Origin: Lachnospiraceae bacterium
Lineage (GTDB): Bacteria > Bacillota > Clostridia > Lachnospirales > Lachnospiraceae
Direction of reading: 5' to 3'
DNA: 64,000 nt
NCBI GenBank assembly: GCA_900771955.1
Contig: CAAGPW010000126.1
Coordinates: 1 to 64,000 of the forward strand
Part shown: piece by piece, positions 55,950-64,000 of the stretch
How the letters are laid out: every line of letters starts with the position of its first letter
Numbering within the stretch: position 1 is the stretch's first letter
Translations under genes and position numbers: made by a program
Notes under the pieces: generated by a model
Seen by the model: only the letters and a program-made list of their open reading frames with translations
The model's database searches: none
What the model was told of the DNA's origin: nothing

Positions 55950-56459
55950 ATGAAACGTACAATCATTGATGCTAGTCAATTAGAATTAAACGAAAAAGTG
56001 GTATCAATCAAACGTGTAACAAAGGTTGTTAAAGGCGGACGTAATATGCGTTTCACAGCTCTTGTCGTTGTTGGTGATGGCAATGGTCACGTGGGCGCGG
56101 GCTTAGGTAAGGCTACCGAGATCCCGGAAGCTATCCGTAAAGGAAAAGAAGACGCAATTAAGAAACTTATTACCGTGAAATTAGATGAAAGTAACAGTAT
56201 TACCCATGACATCATGGGCAAGCACACCGGCGCTACCGTATTATTAAAGAGAGCTCCGGAAGGTACCGGTATCATCGCTGGTGGTCCTGCACGTAACGTT
56301 TGTGAGTTAGCAGGCATCAAGAACATCCGTACCAAATCTTTAGGATCAAACAATAAGCAGAACGTAGTTTTAGCTACCATCGATGCTTTAGCTCAGTTGA
56401 AGTCCCCGGAAGAAGTAGCGAAACTTCGCGGTAAATCCGTAGAAGAAGTAGTGGGTTAA
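55950..56459 (+). CDS. rpsE: Ribosomal protein S5
   Basis: Decoding-fidelity protein with a dsRBD-like N-domain. 169 residues: [20 protein letters not shown] and [27 protein letters not shown] before ATG 55950. Confidence 0.98.
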   Translation: MKRTIIDASQLELNEKVVSIKRVTKVVKGGRNMRFTALVVVGDGNGHVGAGLGKATEIPEAIRKGKEDAIKKLITVKLDESNSITHDIMGKHTGATVLLKRAPEGTGIIAGGPARNVCELAGIKNIRTKSLGSNNKQNVVLATIDALAQLKSPEEVAKLRGKSVEEVVG

Positions 56460-56472
56460 GGAGGAACTTAAA

Positions 56473-56658
56473 ATGGCAGAGAAAATGTTAAAAGTAACAC
56501 TTGTTAGATCAACAATCGGTGCTGTTCCAAAGAACAAAAAGACTATTGAAGCTCTTGGCTTAAAGAAAGTCAACAAGACGGTTGAATTACCGGATAACGC
56601 TGCTACACAGGGTATGCTTCGTATGGTTGCACCTTACGTAAAAGTAGAAGAAGTCTAA
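56473..56658 (+). CDS. rpmD: Ribosomal protein L30
   Basis: Small 61-residue large-subunit protein: VTLVRSTIGAVPKNKKTIEA and LRMVAPYVKVEEV. AAGGAGG before ATG 56473. Confidence 0.97.
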   Translation: MAEKMLKVTLVRSTIGAVPKNKKTIEALGLKKVNKTVELPDNAATQGMLRMVAPYVKVEEV

Positions 56659-56681
56659 GAATCAGATAAGGAGGGACCAAA

Positions 56682-57122
56682 ATGGACTTATCCAATTTAA
56701 GACCTGCAGAGGGTTCAGTTCAGAGTGATAATTTCAGAAGAGGCCGTGGACACGGCTCAGGAAATGGAAAAACAGCTGGTAAGGGACATAAGGGACAGAA
56801 AGCTCGTTCCGGAGCTCCGAGACCGGGATTTGAAGGTGGACAGATGCCTTTATACAGAAGATTGCCGAAGAGAGGTTTTACTTGCAGAAACTCCAAGACA
56901 ATCGTTGGCATCAACATGTCTGCACTTGAAGTGTTTGACAATGATGCAGTAGTTACAGTAGATACACTGATTGAAAAAGGCATCGTAAAGAACCCGAGAG
57001 ATGGCGTTAAGATCCTCGGCGGCGGCGAACTTACCAAAAAACTCACCGTACAGGTAAATGCTTTCAGCGAAAGCGCAAAAGAAAAGATTGAGGCACTTGG
57101 TGGAAAAGCAGAGGTGATCTAA
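56682..57122 (+). CDS. rplO: Ribosomal protein L15
   Basis: Late-assembly large-subunit protein, 146 residues. [20 protein letters not shown] and [18 protein letters not shown] are diagnostic. Its TAA shares a base with the secY ATG. Confidence 0.98.
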   Translation: MDLSNLRPAEGSVQSDNFRRGRGHGSGNGKTAGKGHKGQKARSGAPRPGFEGGQMPLYRRLPKRGFTCRNSKTIVGINMSALEVFDNDAVVTVDTLIEKGIVKNPRDGVKILGGGELTKKLTVQVNAFSESAKEKIEALGGKAEVI

Positions 57123-58438
57123 TGTTCGAGACAGTCAAAAATGCATTTAAAATTAAAGATATTAGACATAGAATCATTTTTACATTTTTTATGCTGATTG
57201 TCATTAGAATCGGATCCCAGTTACCTATTCCGGGTGTAGATCAAAATGTGTTTGCACAGTGGTTTTCAAATCAGAACAGTGACGCATTTAGTTTTTTTGA
57301 TGCTGTGACCGGTGGTTCATTTTTGCAGATGTCGGTATTTGCGTTGAACATTACACCGTACATCACATCTTCCATCATCATGCAGCTGCTCACGATTGCA
57401 ATTCCGAAATTAGAGGAAATGCAACGTGACGGCGAAGATGGCCGGAAGAAGATCGTTGAGATAACTCGTTATCTTACAATTGCACTTGCACTGATTGAAT
57501 CCATTGCTATGGCAGTCGGATTTGGAAAGAACGGTTATTTGACAGCGTTTAATGCAATGAATGTATTTATGGTAATTGTTACTTTGACTGCAGGTTCGGC
57601 TGTACTTATGTGGATCGGCGAGCGGATTACGGAGAAAGGTGTTGGAAATGGTATCTCTATCGTACTTACCATTAACATCATCTCACGTATTCCGAGCGAC
57701 TTTGCCTCATTGTTCGAGCAGTTCGTGTCAGGCAAGACAGTTGCCAAGGGAGTTCTGGCAGTTGTAATCATACTGGCGGTTATCTTGCTTACAGTTGTAT
57801 TCGTAGTTCTTCTCCAGGGTGCTGAGAGAAGAATTCCGGTACAGTATTCCAAGAAGATCCAGGGAAGAAGACAGGTCGGCGGTCAGTCGACACATATTCC
57901 GCTCAAGGTTAACACCGGCGGCGTTATCCCGGTCATCTTCGCACAGTCACTGATGCAGTTCCCGGTCGTTATCGCATCCCTTCTGGGAAAAGGAAACGGA
58001 ACGGGGATCGGCAGTAAGATCTTAAAAGGATTATCCCAGTCAAACTGGTGTGATCGAAGTGAGCCGATCTACAGCATTGGTCTGGTTGTATATATTGTTT
58101 TGATCATTGCGTTTGCATACTTCTATACGTCGATTACATTCAATCCGCTTGAAGTTGCAAATAATATGAAGAAAGCCGGTGGTTTTATTCCGGGCATACG
58201 TCCAGGAAAGCCAACCAGTGATTATTTGACAAAAATCTTGAATTATATCATTTTTATAGGAGCTGCGGGATTAACAATCGTTGCGGTACTGCCGATCTTC
58301 TTCAGTGGTATCTTTAATGCGAATGTATCCTTCGGTGGAACCTCTATCATCATTATTGTTGGTGTCGTAATTGAAACGATCAAACAGATTGAATCACAGA
58401 TGCTGGTTCGTTACTATAAAGGATTTTTGAATGACTAA
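57122..58438 (+). CDS. secY: Preprotein translocase channel SecY
   Basis: Central pore of the Sec translocon in the cytoplasmic membrane, ten helices, 438 residues. The plug region and IRIGSQLPIPGVDQNVFAQW near the start, GGSFLQMSVFALNITPYITS, and the C-terminal tail ESQMLVRYYKGFL are typical. Coupled to rplO by a one-base overlap. Confidence 0.98.
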   Translation: MFETVKNAFKIKDIRHRIIFTFFMLIVIRIGSQLPIPGVDQNVFAQWFSNQNSDAFSFFDAVTGGSFLQMSVFALNITPYITSSIIMQLLTIAIPKLEEMQRDGEDGRKKIVEITRYLTIALALIESIAMAVGFGKNGYLTAFNAMNVFMVIVTLTAGSAVLMWIGERITEKGVGNGISIVLTINIISRIPSDFASLFEQFVSGKTVAKGVLAVVIILAVILLTVVFVVLLQGAERRIPVQYSKKIQGRRQVGGQSTHIPLKVNTGGVIPVIFAQSLMQFPVVIASLLGKGNGTGIGSKILKGLSQSNWCDRSEPIYSIGLVVYIVLIIAFAYFYTSITFNPLEVANNMKKAGGFIPGIRPGKPTSDYLTKILNYIIFIGAAGLTIVAVLPIFFSGIFNANVSFGGTSIIIIVGVVIETIKQIESQMLVRYYKGFLND

Positions 58439-58450
58439 TGTGTGCCCGTT

Positions 58451-58474
58451 CGGATGCGGCATGTGCCGCATCCG
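58451..58474. repeat. Hairpin between secY and adk
   Basis: CGGATGCGGCA / TGCCGCATCCG is a perfect 11-bp inverted repeat with a 2-base centre. No T-run, so it is more likely an attenuation, processing or stability element than a full terminator. Confidence 0.6.
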
Positions 58475-58544
58475 TATGTGGTACACTAAAGTTGTTTTTA
58501 GAGAAAAATGGGTTTATTGTGAAAAATGAGGAGGCTCTTCATAT

Positions 58545-59189
58545 ATGAAGATAATTATGTTAGGCGCACCAGGTGCCGGAAAAGGAACACAGGCAAAACA
58601 GATAGCAGATAAATATAAGATCCCGCATATTTCAACCGGAGATATTTTCCGTGCGAATATCAAGAATAATACGGAACTTGGACAGAAGGCAAAGAAATAT
58701 ATGGATCAGGGACTTTTAGTTCCGGATGAACTGACCTGCGATCTGGTTATGGACAGAATTAAACAGGACGACTGCAAGAACGGCTTCATTCTGGACGGAT
58801 TTCCAAGAACGATTCCGCAGGCAGAGGCACTCGATGCAGCGCTTGATAAAATAAATGAAAAGATGGATTATGCCATCAATGTAGACGTTCCGGATGAGAA
58901 TATCGTAAATCGTATGGGAGGCAGAAGATGCTGCTTAAACTGTGGCGCTACATACCATATCGTTACGATCCCGACCAAGGTAGAGGGAATCTGTGACCGG
59001 TGTGGAAGCCCGGTTGTCTTAAGAGATGACGACAAGCCGGAAACCGTTCAGAAGCGTCTGACGGTATATCATGAACAGACACAGCCGCTCATTGATTATT
59101 ATGAGAAACAGAATATCTTAAAGACTGTGGATGGAACAAAATCCATGGAAGCTGTATTCGCAGACATTACAGCAATTTTAGGAGCATAA
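58545..59189 (+). CDS. adk: Adenylate kinase, zinc-LID type
   Basis: Interconverts AMP + ATP and two ADP. P-loop GAPGAGKGTQ (7-16), 214 residues. The LID domain carries a four-Cys zinc site (CLNC about 129-132, CDRC about 149-152), the Gram-positive form. GAGGAGG lies 16 bases before ATG 58545. Confidence 0.98.
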   Translation: MKIIMLGAPGAGKGTQAKQIADKYKIPHISTGDIFRANIKNNTELGQKAKKYMDQGLLVPDELTCDLVMDRIKQDDCKNGFILDGFPRTIPQAEALDAALDKINEKMDYAINVDVPDENIVNRMGGRRCCLNCGATYHIVTIPTKVEGICDRCGSPVVLRDDDKPETVQKRLTVYHEQTQPLIDYYEKQNILKTVDGTKSMEAVFADITAILGA

Positions 59190-59192
59190 CAT

Positions 59193-59981
59193 ATGTCAGT
59201 AAGGGTAAAATCTGCCGATGAAATCGCACTGATGCGGGCAGCAGGCAAAATTCTTGCAAAAGTACATCAGGATCTCGGGCATGCTTTAAAACCGGGGATG
59301 TCGACGAAAGAAATTGACCGTCTCGGCGAGGAAATGATACGGAGTTACGGGTGTGTTCCTTCTTTTCTGAATTATGAGGGATATCCGGCTTCGGTATGTG
59401 TGTCGGTCAATGATGAGGTCGTGCATGGAATTCCGAGAAAAGATCATCTGATACAGGAAGGCGACATAGTGAGCCTGGATATCGGACTGATCTACAAAGG
59501 ATATCATTCTGATGCGGCGCGCACTCACGGTGTGGGAGAGATCAGCAAAGAAGCGGCTCTTTTAATAGAAAGAACAAGAGGAAGCTTTTTTGCCGGGATG
59601 AAATTTGCAAAAGATGGAAATCACCTGAATGACATATCGGGAGCAATTGGTGATTATGCAGAAAGTTTCGGCTACGGTGTGGTATATGATCTGGTCGGAC
59701 ATGGCATTGGAACCCACATGCATGAGGAGCCGGAGATACCGAATTTCCGGACACGCAGACGGGGGCTGAAATTAAAGTCTGGAATGACATTTGCCATAGA
59801 ACCGATGATCAATGCCGGAGAACCGGAGGTCGCATGGATGGATGATGAGTGGACGGTCGTTACCGAAGACGGTTCACTGTCCGCCCATTATGAAAATACG
59901 ATCGTCATCACAGATGGAAAACCGGAGATCCTGACGCTGACCGAAGAGGAAGCGGCAGCCGGAATCTGGGTGAACGAGTGA
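59193..59981 (+). CDS. map: Methionine aminopeptidase type I
   Basis: Removes initiator Met from new proteins. 262 residues; metal ligands in LDIGLIYKGYHSDAART (two Asp), GHGIGTHMHEEPEIPN (His) and the two Glu in FAIEPMINAG and HYENTIVIT. Starts 3 bp after adk. Confidence 0.97.
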   Translation: MSVRVKSADEIALMRAAGKILAKVHQDLGHALKPGMSTKEIDRLGEEMIRSYGCVPSFLNYEGYPASVCVSVNDEVVHGIPRKDHLIQEGDIVSLDIGLIYKGYHSDAARTHGVGEISKEAALLIERTRGSFFAGMKFAKDGNHLNDISGAIGDYAESFGYGVVYDLVGHGIGTHMHEEPEIPNFRTRRRGLKLKSGMTFAIEPMINAGEPEVAWMDDEWTVVTEDGSLSAHYENTIVITDGKPEILTLTEEEAAAGIWVNE

Positions 59982-59996
59982 TGCCGGAGGGAAGCC

Positions 59997-60290
59997 ATGA
60001 CAGTCAGGTTTGCAAAGGTAAAGGCCGGTCATGATAAAGATCATATTTATATGGTGGCCGGGGAGGACGAAAACAGGGTTTTCCTTGTAAATGGAACTAC
60101 AAAAAAAATGCAGAATCCGAAAAAAAAGTCCAAAAAACATATTCAGATTATCAAAAATCTACCGAAGAATATAACAGGGCATTTTTTGGAAGAAGCTGAC
60201 TGGTCGGACGAGACCGTAAAAATAGCATTGAACGAATATGCAGCTTCTATAAATAATAGAAGAATCAGCAATAAAACCGTAAAGGAATAA
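59997..60290 (+). CDS. KOW-domain RNA-binding protein
   Basis: 97-residue basic protein with an L14e-like KOW fold ([27 protein letters not shown]), then Lys-rich [19 protein letters not shown]. Found between map and infA in many Clostridia; probably a ribosome-associated RNA binder, exact role unknown. GGAGGG before ATG 59997. Confidence 0.85.
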   Translation: MTVRFAKVKAGHDKDHIYMVAGEDENRVFLVNGTTKKMQNPKKKSKKHIQIIKNLPKNITGHFLEEADWSDETVKIALNEYAASINNRRISNKTVKE

Positions 60291-60309
60291 TCAGGAGGAT
60301 TTTTTTAAA

Positions 60310-60528
60310 ATGTCAAAAGCAGATGTAATCGAAGTAGAAGGAACCGTTATTGAAAAGTTGCCGAATGCAATGTTCCAGGTAGAACTGGAAAATGGTCACC
60401 AGGTGCTTGCACATATCAGTGGAAAGTTGCGTATGAATTTTATCCGCATTCTGCCGGGTGATAAAGTAACAATTGAAATGTCCCCATATGATCTGACCAA
60501 GGGAAGAATCATCTGGAGAGATAAATAA
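60310..60528 (+). CDS. infA: Translation initiation factor IF-1
   Basis: 72-residue OB-fold factor that occupies the A site during initiation. [20 protein letters not shown] and [20 protein letters not shown] are diagnostic. AGGAGG before ATG 60310. Confidence 0.98.
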   Translation: MSKADVIEVEGTVIEKLPNAMFQVELENGHQVLAHISGKLRMNFIRILPGDKVTIEMSPYDLTKGRIIWRDK

Positions 60529-60666
60529 ATCTGAAAAAAAGCGTGAGAAAATGTCTTGCTTTTTTGTGGGACGTATGCTAAAATGCTAATTGACGCTTTT
60601 TAGAAAGCTTGAAAATCCTGTAAAAATTCAGGAGAACAGGGCATTTATAGAAAGGAGGACTTTGCT

Positions 60667-60780
60667 GTGAAGGTAAGATCATCAGTTAAACCGATTTGCG
60701 AAAAATGCAAAGTTATCAAGAGAAAGGGAAGCATCAGAATTATCTGTGAGAACCCGAAGCATAAACAGAGACAGGGCTAA
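60667..60780 (+). CDS. rpmJ: Ribosomal protein L36
   Basis: 37-residue zinc-binding protein starting at GTG 60667: [20 protein letters not shown]. Zinc ligands Cys11, Cys14, Cys27 and His32 are all present, so it is the C+ form. AAAGGAGG is 9 bases upstream. Confidence 0.97.
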   Translation: MKVRSSVKPICEKCKVIKRKGSIRIICENPKHKQRQG

Positions 60781-61046
60781 TTCCCGTCTGTTTAGCAAAA
60801 ATTCATTATGTGCGGCTGTCAGTGAAAGCATTCACTGATTCATAATAAAACTGGAAACACGCGGATGCGTGTTCCCTCTTTTCTGTTGTCTTTTGATACC
60901 GAGAGGACAGCAGAGTTTGTTATTTTTATCAATTACACAAGGATGGGCAGGTGTATGCACACATTTCAGGCCGGGAAACCGGAGCTGCATGGGTTTGCCA
61001 GATTCCTTAAAACAACTAAGAAATCTTTATGGAGGTGTAAACACAC
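60781..61046 (+). other. Non-coding gap between rpmJ and rpsM
   Basis: 266 bases with no supported gene. A hairpin AACACGC / GCGTGTT (60856-60873) is followed by a pyrimidine-rich stretch CTCTTTTCTG and could be a leaky attenuator inside the alpha operon. Frames of 67-74 codons here lack ribosome-binding sites. Confidence 0.4.
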
Positions 61047-61415
61047 ATGGCTCGTATCGCAGGTGTAGATTTACCAAGAGAAAAACGTGTTGAGATCGGT
61101 CTGACTTATATCTACGGAATCGGCAGAGTAAGTTCAAACCGTATCCTTGCTGAGGCAAAAGTAGATCCGAATACTCGTTGTAAGGATTTGACAGATGATG
61201 AAGTAAAAAGAATCAGTGCTGTCATTGATGAATCCCAGACAGTTGAAGGTGATTTAAGAAGAGAGATCGCTCTTAATATTAAGAGATTACAGGAAATCGG
61301 ATGCTATCGTGGTATCCGTCACAGAAAAGGACTTCCGGTTCGTGGTCAGAAGACAAAGACCAATGCAAGAACAAGAAAAGGTCCGAAGAGAACAGTTGCA
61401 AATAAGAAAAAATAA
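61047..61415 (+). CDS. rpsM: Ribosomal protein S13
   Basis: Small-subunit head protein contacting S19 and the large subunit. 122 residues: [20 protein letters not shown] and [26 protein letters not shown] before ATG 61047. Confidence 0.98.
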   Translation: MARIAGVDLPREKRVEIGLTYIYGIGRVSSNRILAEAKVDPNTRCKDLTDDEVKRISAVIDESQTVEGDLRREIALNIKRLQEIGCYRGIRHRKGLPVRGQKTKTNARTRKGPKRTVANKKK

Positions 61416-61473
61416 GCAGTAAATACTTGCAACAGGCAAATTATTTAGAAAAAGAAAGTAGGTTAGTTTAGAT

Positions 61474-61869
61474 ATGGCTAATAAAGTTACAAAAAAAGTG
61501 ACAAAAAAGCGTGTAAAGAAAAACGTTGAACACGGACAGGCACATATTCAGTCATCTTTTAACAATACAATTGTAACAATTACAGATGCTGAAGGAAACG
61601 CTTTATCATGGGCAAGTGCTGGTGGTCTCGGATTTAGAGGTTCAAAGAAATCTACTCCATATGCTGCACAGATGGCAGCTGAAACAGCTACAAAGGCAGC
61701 TTTAATTCATGGTTTAAAAACAGTTGACGTTATGGTTAAAGGACCAGGTTCAGGCAGAGAAGCAGCAATCCGTGCACTTCAGGCCTGCGGACTCGAAGTT
61801 GTTTCCATCAGAGACGTAACTCCGGTACCTCACAATGGATGTCGTCCACCAAAACGCAGAAGAGTCTAA
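61474..61869 (+). CDS. rpsK: Ribosomal protein S11
   Basis: Platform protein near the mRNA exit. 131 residues with a Lys-rich start, [20 protein letters not shown] and [17 protein letters not shown] end. The ribosome-binding site (AAAGTAGG) is weak and distant. Confidence 0.98.
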   Translation: MANKVTKKVTKKRVKKNVEHGQAHIQSSFNNTIVTITDAEGNALSWASAGGLGFRGSKKSTPYAAQMAAETATKAALIHGLKTVDVMVKGPGSGREAAIRALQACGLEVVSIRDVTPVPHNGCRPPKRRRV

Positions 61870-61888
61870 TTAGGAGGTATGATTTAAG

Positions 61889-62482
61889 ATGGCAGTTAAT
61901 AAAGTTCCTGTTCTGAAAAGATGCAGATCTCTTGGTTTAGAGCCAAGTTATTTAGGATATGATAAAAAATCCAATAGAGAATTAAAGAGAGCAAACAAGA
62001 AGATGTCTGAGTATGCACTTCAGCTCAGAGAGAAACAGAAAGCAAAATTCATCTATGGTGTGCTGGAGAAACCATTCCACAACTATTATGAAAAAGCTGA
62101 TATGATGAAGGGCATGACAGGTACAAACCTGATGACGATCTTAGAGAGCAGACTGGACAACGTAGTTTTCCGTCTTGGCTTTGCAAGAACAAGAAAAGAA
62201 GCTAGACAGATCGTTGATCACAAGTTCGTAACTGTAAATGGAAAGAAAGTAAACATTCCTTCTTACTTAGTAAAAGCTGGTGATGTGATCGAAATTGACG
62301 AGAAACATAAAAACAGCCAGAGAATGAAAGACGTTGTAGAAGTTGCCGGTGGCAGATTAGTACCGGAATGGCTTGATGTCGATGCTGAGAAGTTACAGGG
62401 AACTGTGAAGGAATTACCTTCCAGAGAAATGATCGATGTACCGGTAGACGAAATGCTGATTGTCGAGTTATATTCAAAATAA
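61889..62482 (+). CDS. rpsD: Ribosomal protein S4
   Basis: Primary 16S-binding protein; alpha-operon regulator in E. coli. 197 residues, starts [20 protein letters not shown] with no Cys zinc motif; S4 RNA-binding core [26 protein letters not shown] before ATG 61889. Confidence 0.98.
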   Translation: MAVNKVPVLKRCRSLGLEPSYLGYDKKSNRELKRANKKMSEYALQLREKQKAKFIYGVLEKPFHNYYEKADMMKGMTGTNLMTILESRLDNVVFRLGFARTRKEARQIVDHKFVTVNGKKVNIPSYLVKAGDVIEIDEKHKNSQRMKDVVEVAGGRLVPEWLDVDAEKLQGTVKELPSREMIDVPVDEMLIVELYSK

Positions 62483-62493
62483 TAGCGCAGGAT

Positions 62494-62522
62494 AATAGCA
62501 TCAATTTTATATTGATGCTATT
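62494..62522 (+). repeat. Hairpin between rpsD and rpoA
   Basis: AATAGCATCAAT / ATTGATGCTATT, perfect 12-bp stem with loop TTTAT. It lacks a following T-run; perhaps an mRNA stability or attenuation element that sets the rpoA level. Confidence 0.55.
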
Positions 62523-62578
62523 GTATGCATTGACACGATATATGTATGGATACCCGAAAAGAAGGAGGGACTTTAAGC

Positions 62579-63538
62579 GTGTTTGATTTTGAAAAACCTA
62601 AGATTGAAATTGCGGAAATTTCAGATGACAAAAGATACGGCAGATTTGTTGTAGAACCTTTGGAAAGAGGTTACGGTACAACGCTTGGTAATTCTCTTAG
62701 AAGAATTATGCTTTCTTCATTACCAGGTGCGGCAGTAAGTCAGGTAAAAATCGATGGCGTTTTACATGAATTCAGTTCCATTCCGGGCGTAAAGGAAGAC
62801 GTAACTGAAATCATCATGAATATCAAGAACCTTGCGATCAAGAATGACAGCGCGACCAATGAGCCGAAAGCTGCCTATATTGAATTCGAGGGCGAAGGTG
62901 TTGTAACAGCAGCGGATATTCAGGTTGATCAGGATATTGAAATTTTGAATCCGGATTTGGTAATCGCACACTTAAATGGTGGTGCAGATTCCAAATTATA
63001 CATGGAGCTCACCATTACAAAGGGCAGAGGCTATGTAAATGCGGAGAAGAATAAAAACGGTGATCTGCCGATCGGCGTGATCGCAGTTGATTCAATTTAC
63101 ACACCGGTAGAGCGTGTAAATCTTACAATTGAAAATACCCGTGTTGGTCAGATCACAGATTATGATAAACTGACAATGGATGTATTTACCAATGGCACAC
63201 TGGCTCCGGATGAAGCAGTCAGTCTGGCAGCAAAGGTATTGAGCGAGCACTTAAGCCTTTTCATCAACCTGTCAGAAGTTGCACAGCAGACGGATGTCAT
63301 GGTAGAGAAAGAAGACAATGCACAGGCGAAGGTTCTTGAAATGAACATTGATGAACTGGAATTGTCTGTTCGTTCCTACAACTGCTTAAAGAGAGCCGGC
63401 ATCAATACGGTTGAGGAACTCACAAACCGTACACCGGAAGATATGATGAAAGTCCGTAACCTTGGACGTAAGTCATTGGAAGAAGTTTTAGCGAAGTTGA
63501 AAGAGCTTGGTCTTCAGTTAAATCAGGGAGACGAATAA
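62579..63538 (+). CDS. rpoA: RNA polymerase alpha subunit
   Basis: Scaffold for polymerase assembly; its C-terminal domain binds UP elements and activators. 319 residues from GTG 62579 (AAGGAGGG upstream; an ATG 11 codons earlier is less likely). N-terminal domain [21 protein letters not shown]-terminal domain [20 protein letters not shown] and [15 protein letters not shown]. Confidence 0.98.
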   Translation: MFDFEKPKIEIAEISDDKRYGRFVVEPLERGYGTTLGNSLRRIMLSSLPGAAVSQVKIDGVLHEFSSIPGVKEDVTEIIMNIKNLAIKNDSATNEPKAAYIEFEGEGVVTAADIQVDQDIEILNPDLVIAHLNGGADSKLYMELTITKGRGYVNAEKNKNGDLPIGVIAVDSIYTPVERVNLTIENTRVGQITDYDKLTMDVFTNGTLAPDEAVSLAAKVLSEHLSLFINLSEVAQQTDVMVEKEDNAQAKVLEMNIDELELSVRSYNCLKRAGINTVEELTNRTPEDMMKVRNLGRKSLEEVLAKLKELGLQLNQGDE

Positions 63539-63665
63539 GGCATACGCAGTAAGTCCGATTGGCATGCAGGTGTCAGCTCATGCGTGGGTGAACAAATTAA
63601 AAATTGCATTCGGTAAGTAAGACCAAAGGGCGTGGCCGGATGTTCCACAATGGAGGATTATAAAA

Positions 63666-64000
63666 ATGGCAAAGTATAGAAAATTAGGAAGAACATCAGA
63701 TCAGAGAAAAGCATTGATCAGAGGTCAGGTAACAGCATTATTATACAATGGCAAGATCGTTACCACAGAAGCAAAGGCTAAGGAAATCCGCAAAGTTGCA
63801 GAAGGACTTATCGCACTTGCTGTAAAAGAAAAAGACAACTTTGAAGAAGTAACTGTAAAAGCTAAAGTTGCCCGCAAAGACAAAGATGGCAAGAGAGTCA
63901 AAGAAGTTGTAGACGGAAAGAAAGTTACCGTATATGACGAAGTTGAAAAGACCATCAAGAAAGATAAGCCGTCCCGTCTTCATGCAAGAAGAGAAATGTT
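63666..64000 (+). CDS. rplQ: Ribosomal protein L17, partial (runs off the window)
   Basis: Large-subunit exit-tunnel protein. [20 protein letters not shown] start; ATG 63666 follows GGAGG. Compared with the usual 115-130 residue form, there is a charged insertion after about residue 55 ([20 protein letters not shown] onward), before SRLHARREM; at least 111 residues are visible and the core is not finished. The insertion is probably a lineage feature. Confidence 0.95.
   Translation, partial: MAKYRKLGRTSDQRKALIRGQVTALLYNGKIVTTEAKAKEIRKVAEGLIALAVKEKDNFEEVTVKAKVARKDKDGKRVKEVVDGKKVTVYDEVEKTIKKDKPSRLHARREM

Noticed and set aside
60865..61068. 67-74 codon ORFs between rpmJ and rpsM
   Set aside because: Two overlapping frames of atypical composition run into rpsM without ribosome-binding sites.
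1..64000. CRISPR arrays, tRNA or rRNA genes, prophage
   Set aside because: No spaced direct repeats, no cloverleaf-like or rRNA sequence, and no phage structural genes were found on reading both strands by eye; a dedicated tRNA scan was not possible here.

Overview
The window looks like a chromosome segment from a motile, Gram-positive gut Lachnospiraceae, close to Roseburia/Agathobacter. The reasons are a complete low-GC Firmicutes S10-spc-alpha ribosomal cluster with a KOW-domain protein between map and infA, a Gram-positive type flagellin next to a CsrA-like gene, an agr-type peptide quorum-sensing locus, SpoVT, and several methyl-accepting chemotaxis proteins and cyclic-di-GMP proteins. 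The genus is an inference from gene content, not from a search.

Layout. 1-5.8 kb: SGNH esterase, a chemotaxis receptor with a basic N-terminal extension, and a single ORF joining a GH1 beta-glucosidase to mannose-6-phosphate isomerase. 5.8-16.4 kb: L,D-transpeptidase, cation efflux protein, a Cache chemoreceptor, a SleB-like cell-wall hydrolase, a TPR-GGDEF cyclase converging on a PilZ-containing chemoreceptor, and an esterase. 16.5-23 kb: two MATE transporters, a damaged XRE regulator, a CAT-like acetyltransferase, a TetR regulator diverging from an HXXEE membrane protein, a ProX-like tRNA editing protein and SpoVT. 23-28.4 kb: nagA, then a complete agr locus: AgrC and AgrA to the left; a small AgrD precursor and AgrB to the right; an XRE regulator between. 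28.6-38.8 kb: SbcD/YhaO-like nuclease, YhaN-like ATPase, class A PBP, glucokinase, a sugar-binding-like GGDEF protein and a secreted CAP protein.

The most striking object is at 38.87-40.04 kb. A perfect 36-bp inverted repeat (38868-38903 and 39579-39614) encloses a small tyrosine recombinase and a near-consensus sigma-28 promoter. In this copy the promoter points away from the csrA-like gene and flagellin gene that begin just beyond the right repeat. Inversion would place it about 54 nt upstream of csrA and switch on csrA-fliC. The fliC leader also carries two likely CsrA sites. This reads as a self-contained flagellin ON/OFF switch, and the sequence given is the OFF state.

41.7-46.8 kb: a promoter/terminator pair that may make a small RNA, a DUF6483-like gene, a decayed paralogue of the sensor-GGDEF protein, TraX-like protein, cytidylate-kinase-like protein and an rRNA-type methyltransferase. 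47.1-64 kb: S10 promoter and structured leader, then rpsJ, rplC, rplD, rplW, rplB, rpsS, rplV, rpsC, rplP, rpmC, rpsQ, rplN, rplX, rplE, rpsN, rpsH, rplF, rplR, rpsE, rpmD, rplO, secY, adk, map, KOW gene, infA, rpmJ, rpsM, rpsK, rpsD, rpoA and a partial rplQ. Motility, cyclic-di-GMP and cell-density signalling recur through the first 45 kb, which suggests surface-lifestyle control. No tRNA, rRNA, CRISPR array, insertion sequence or prophage was seen.
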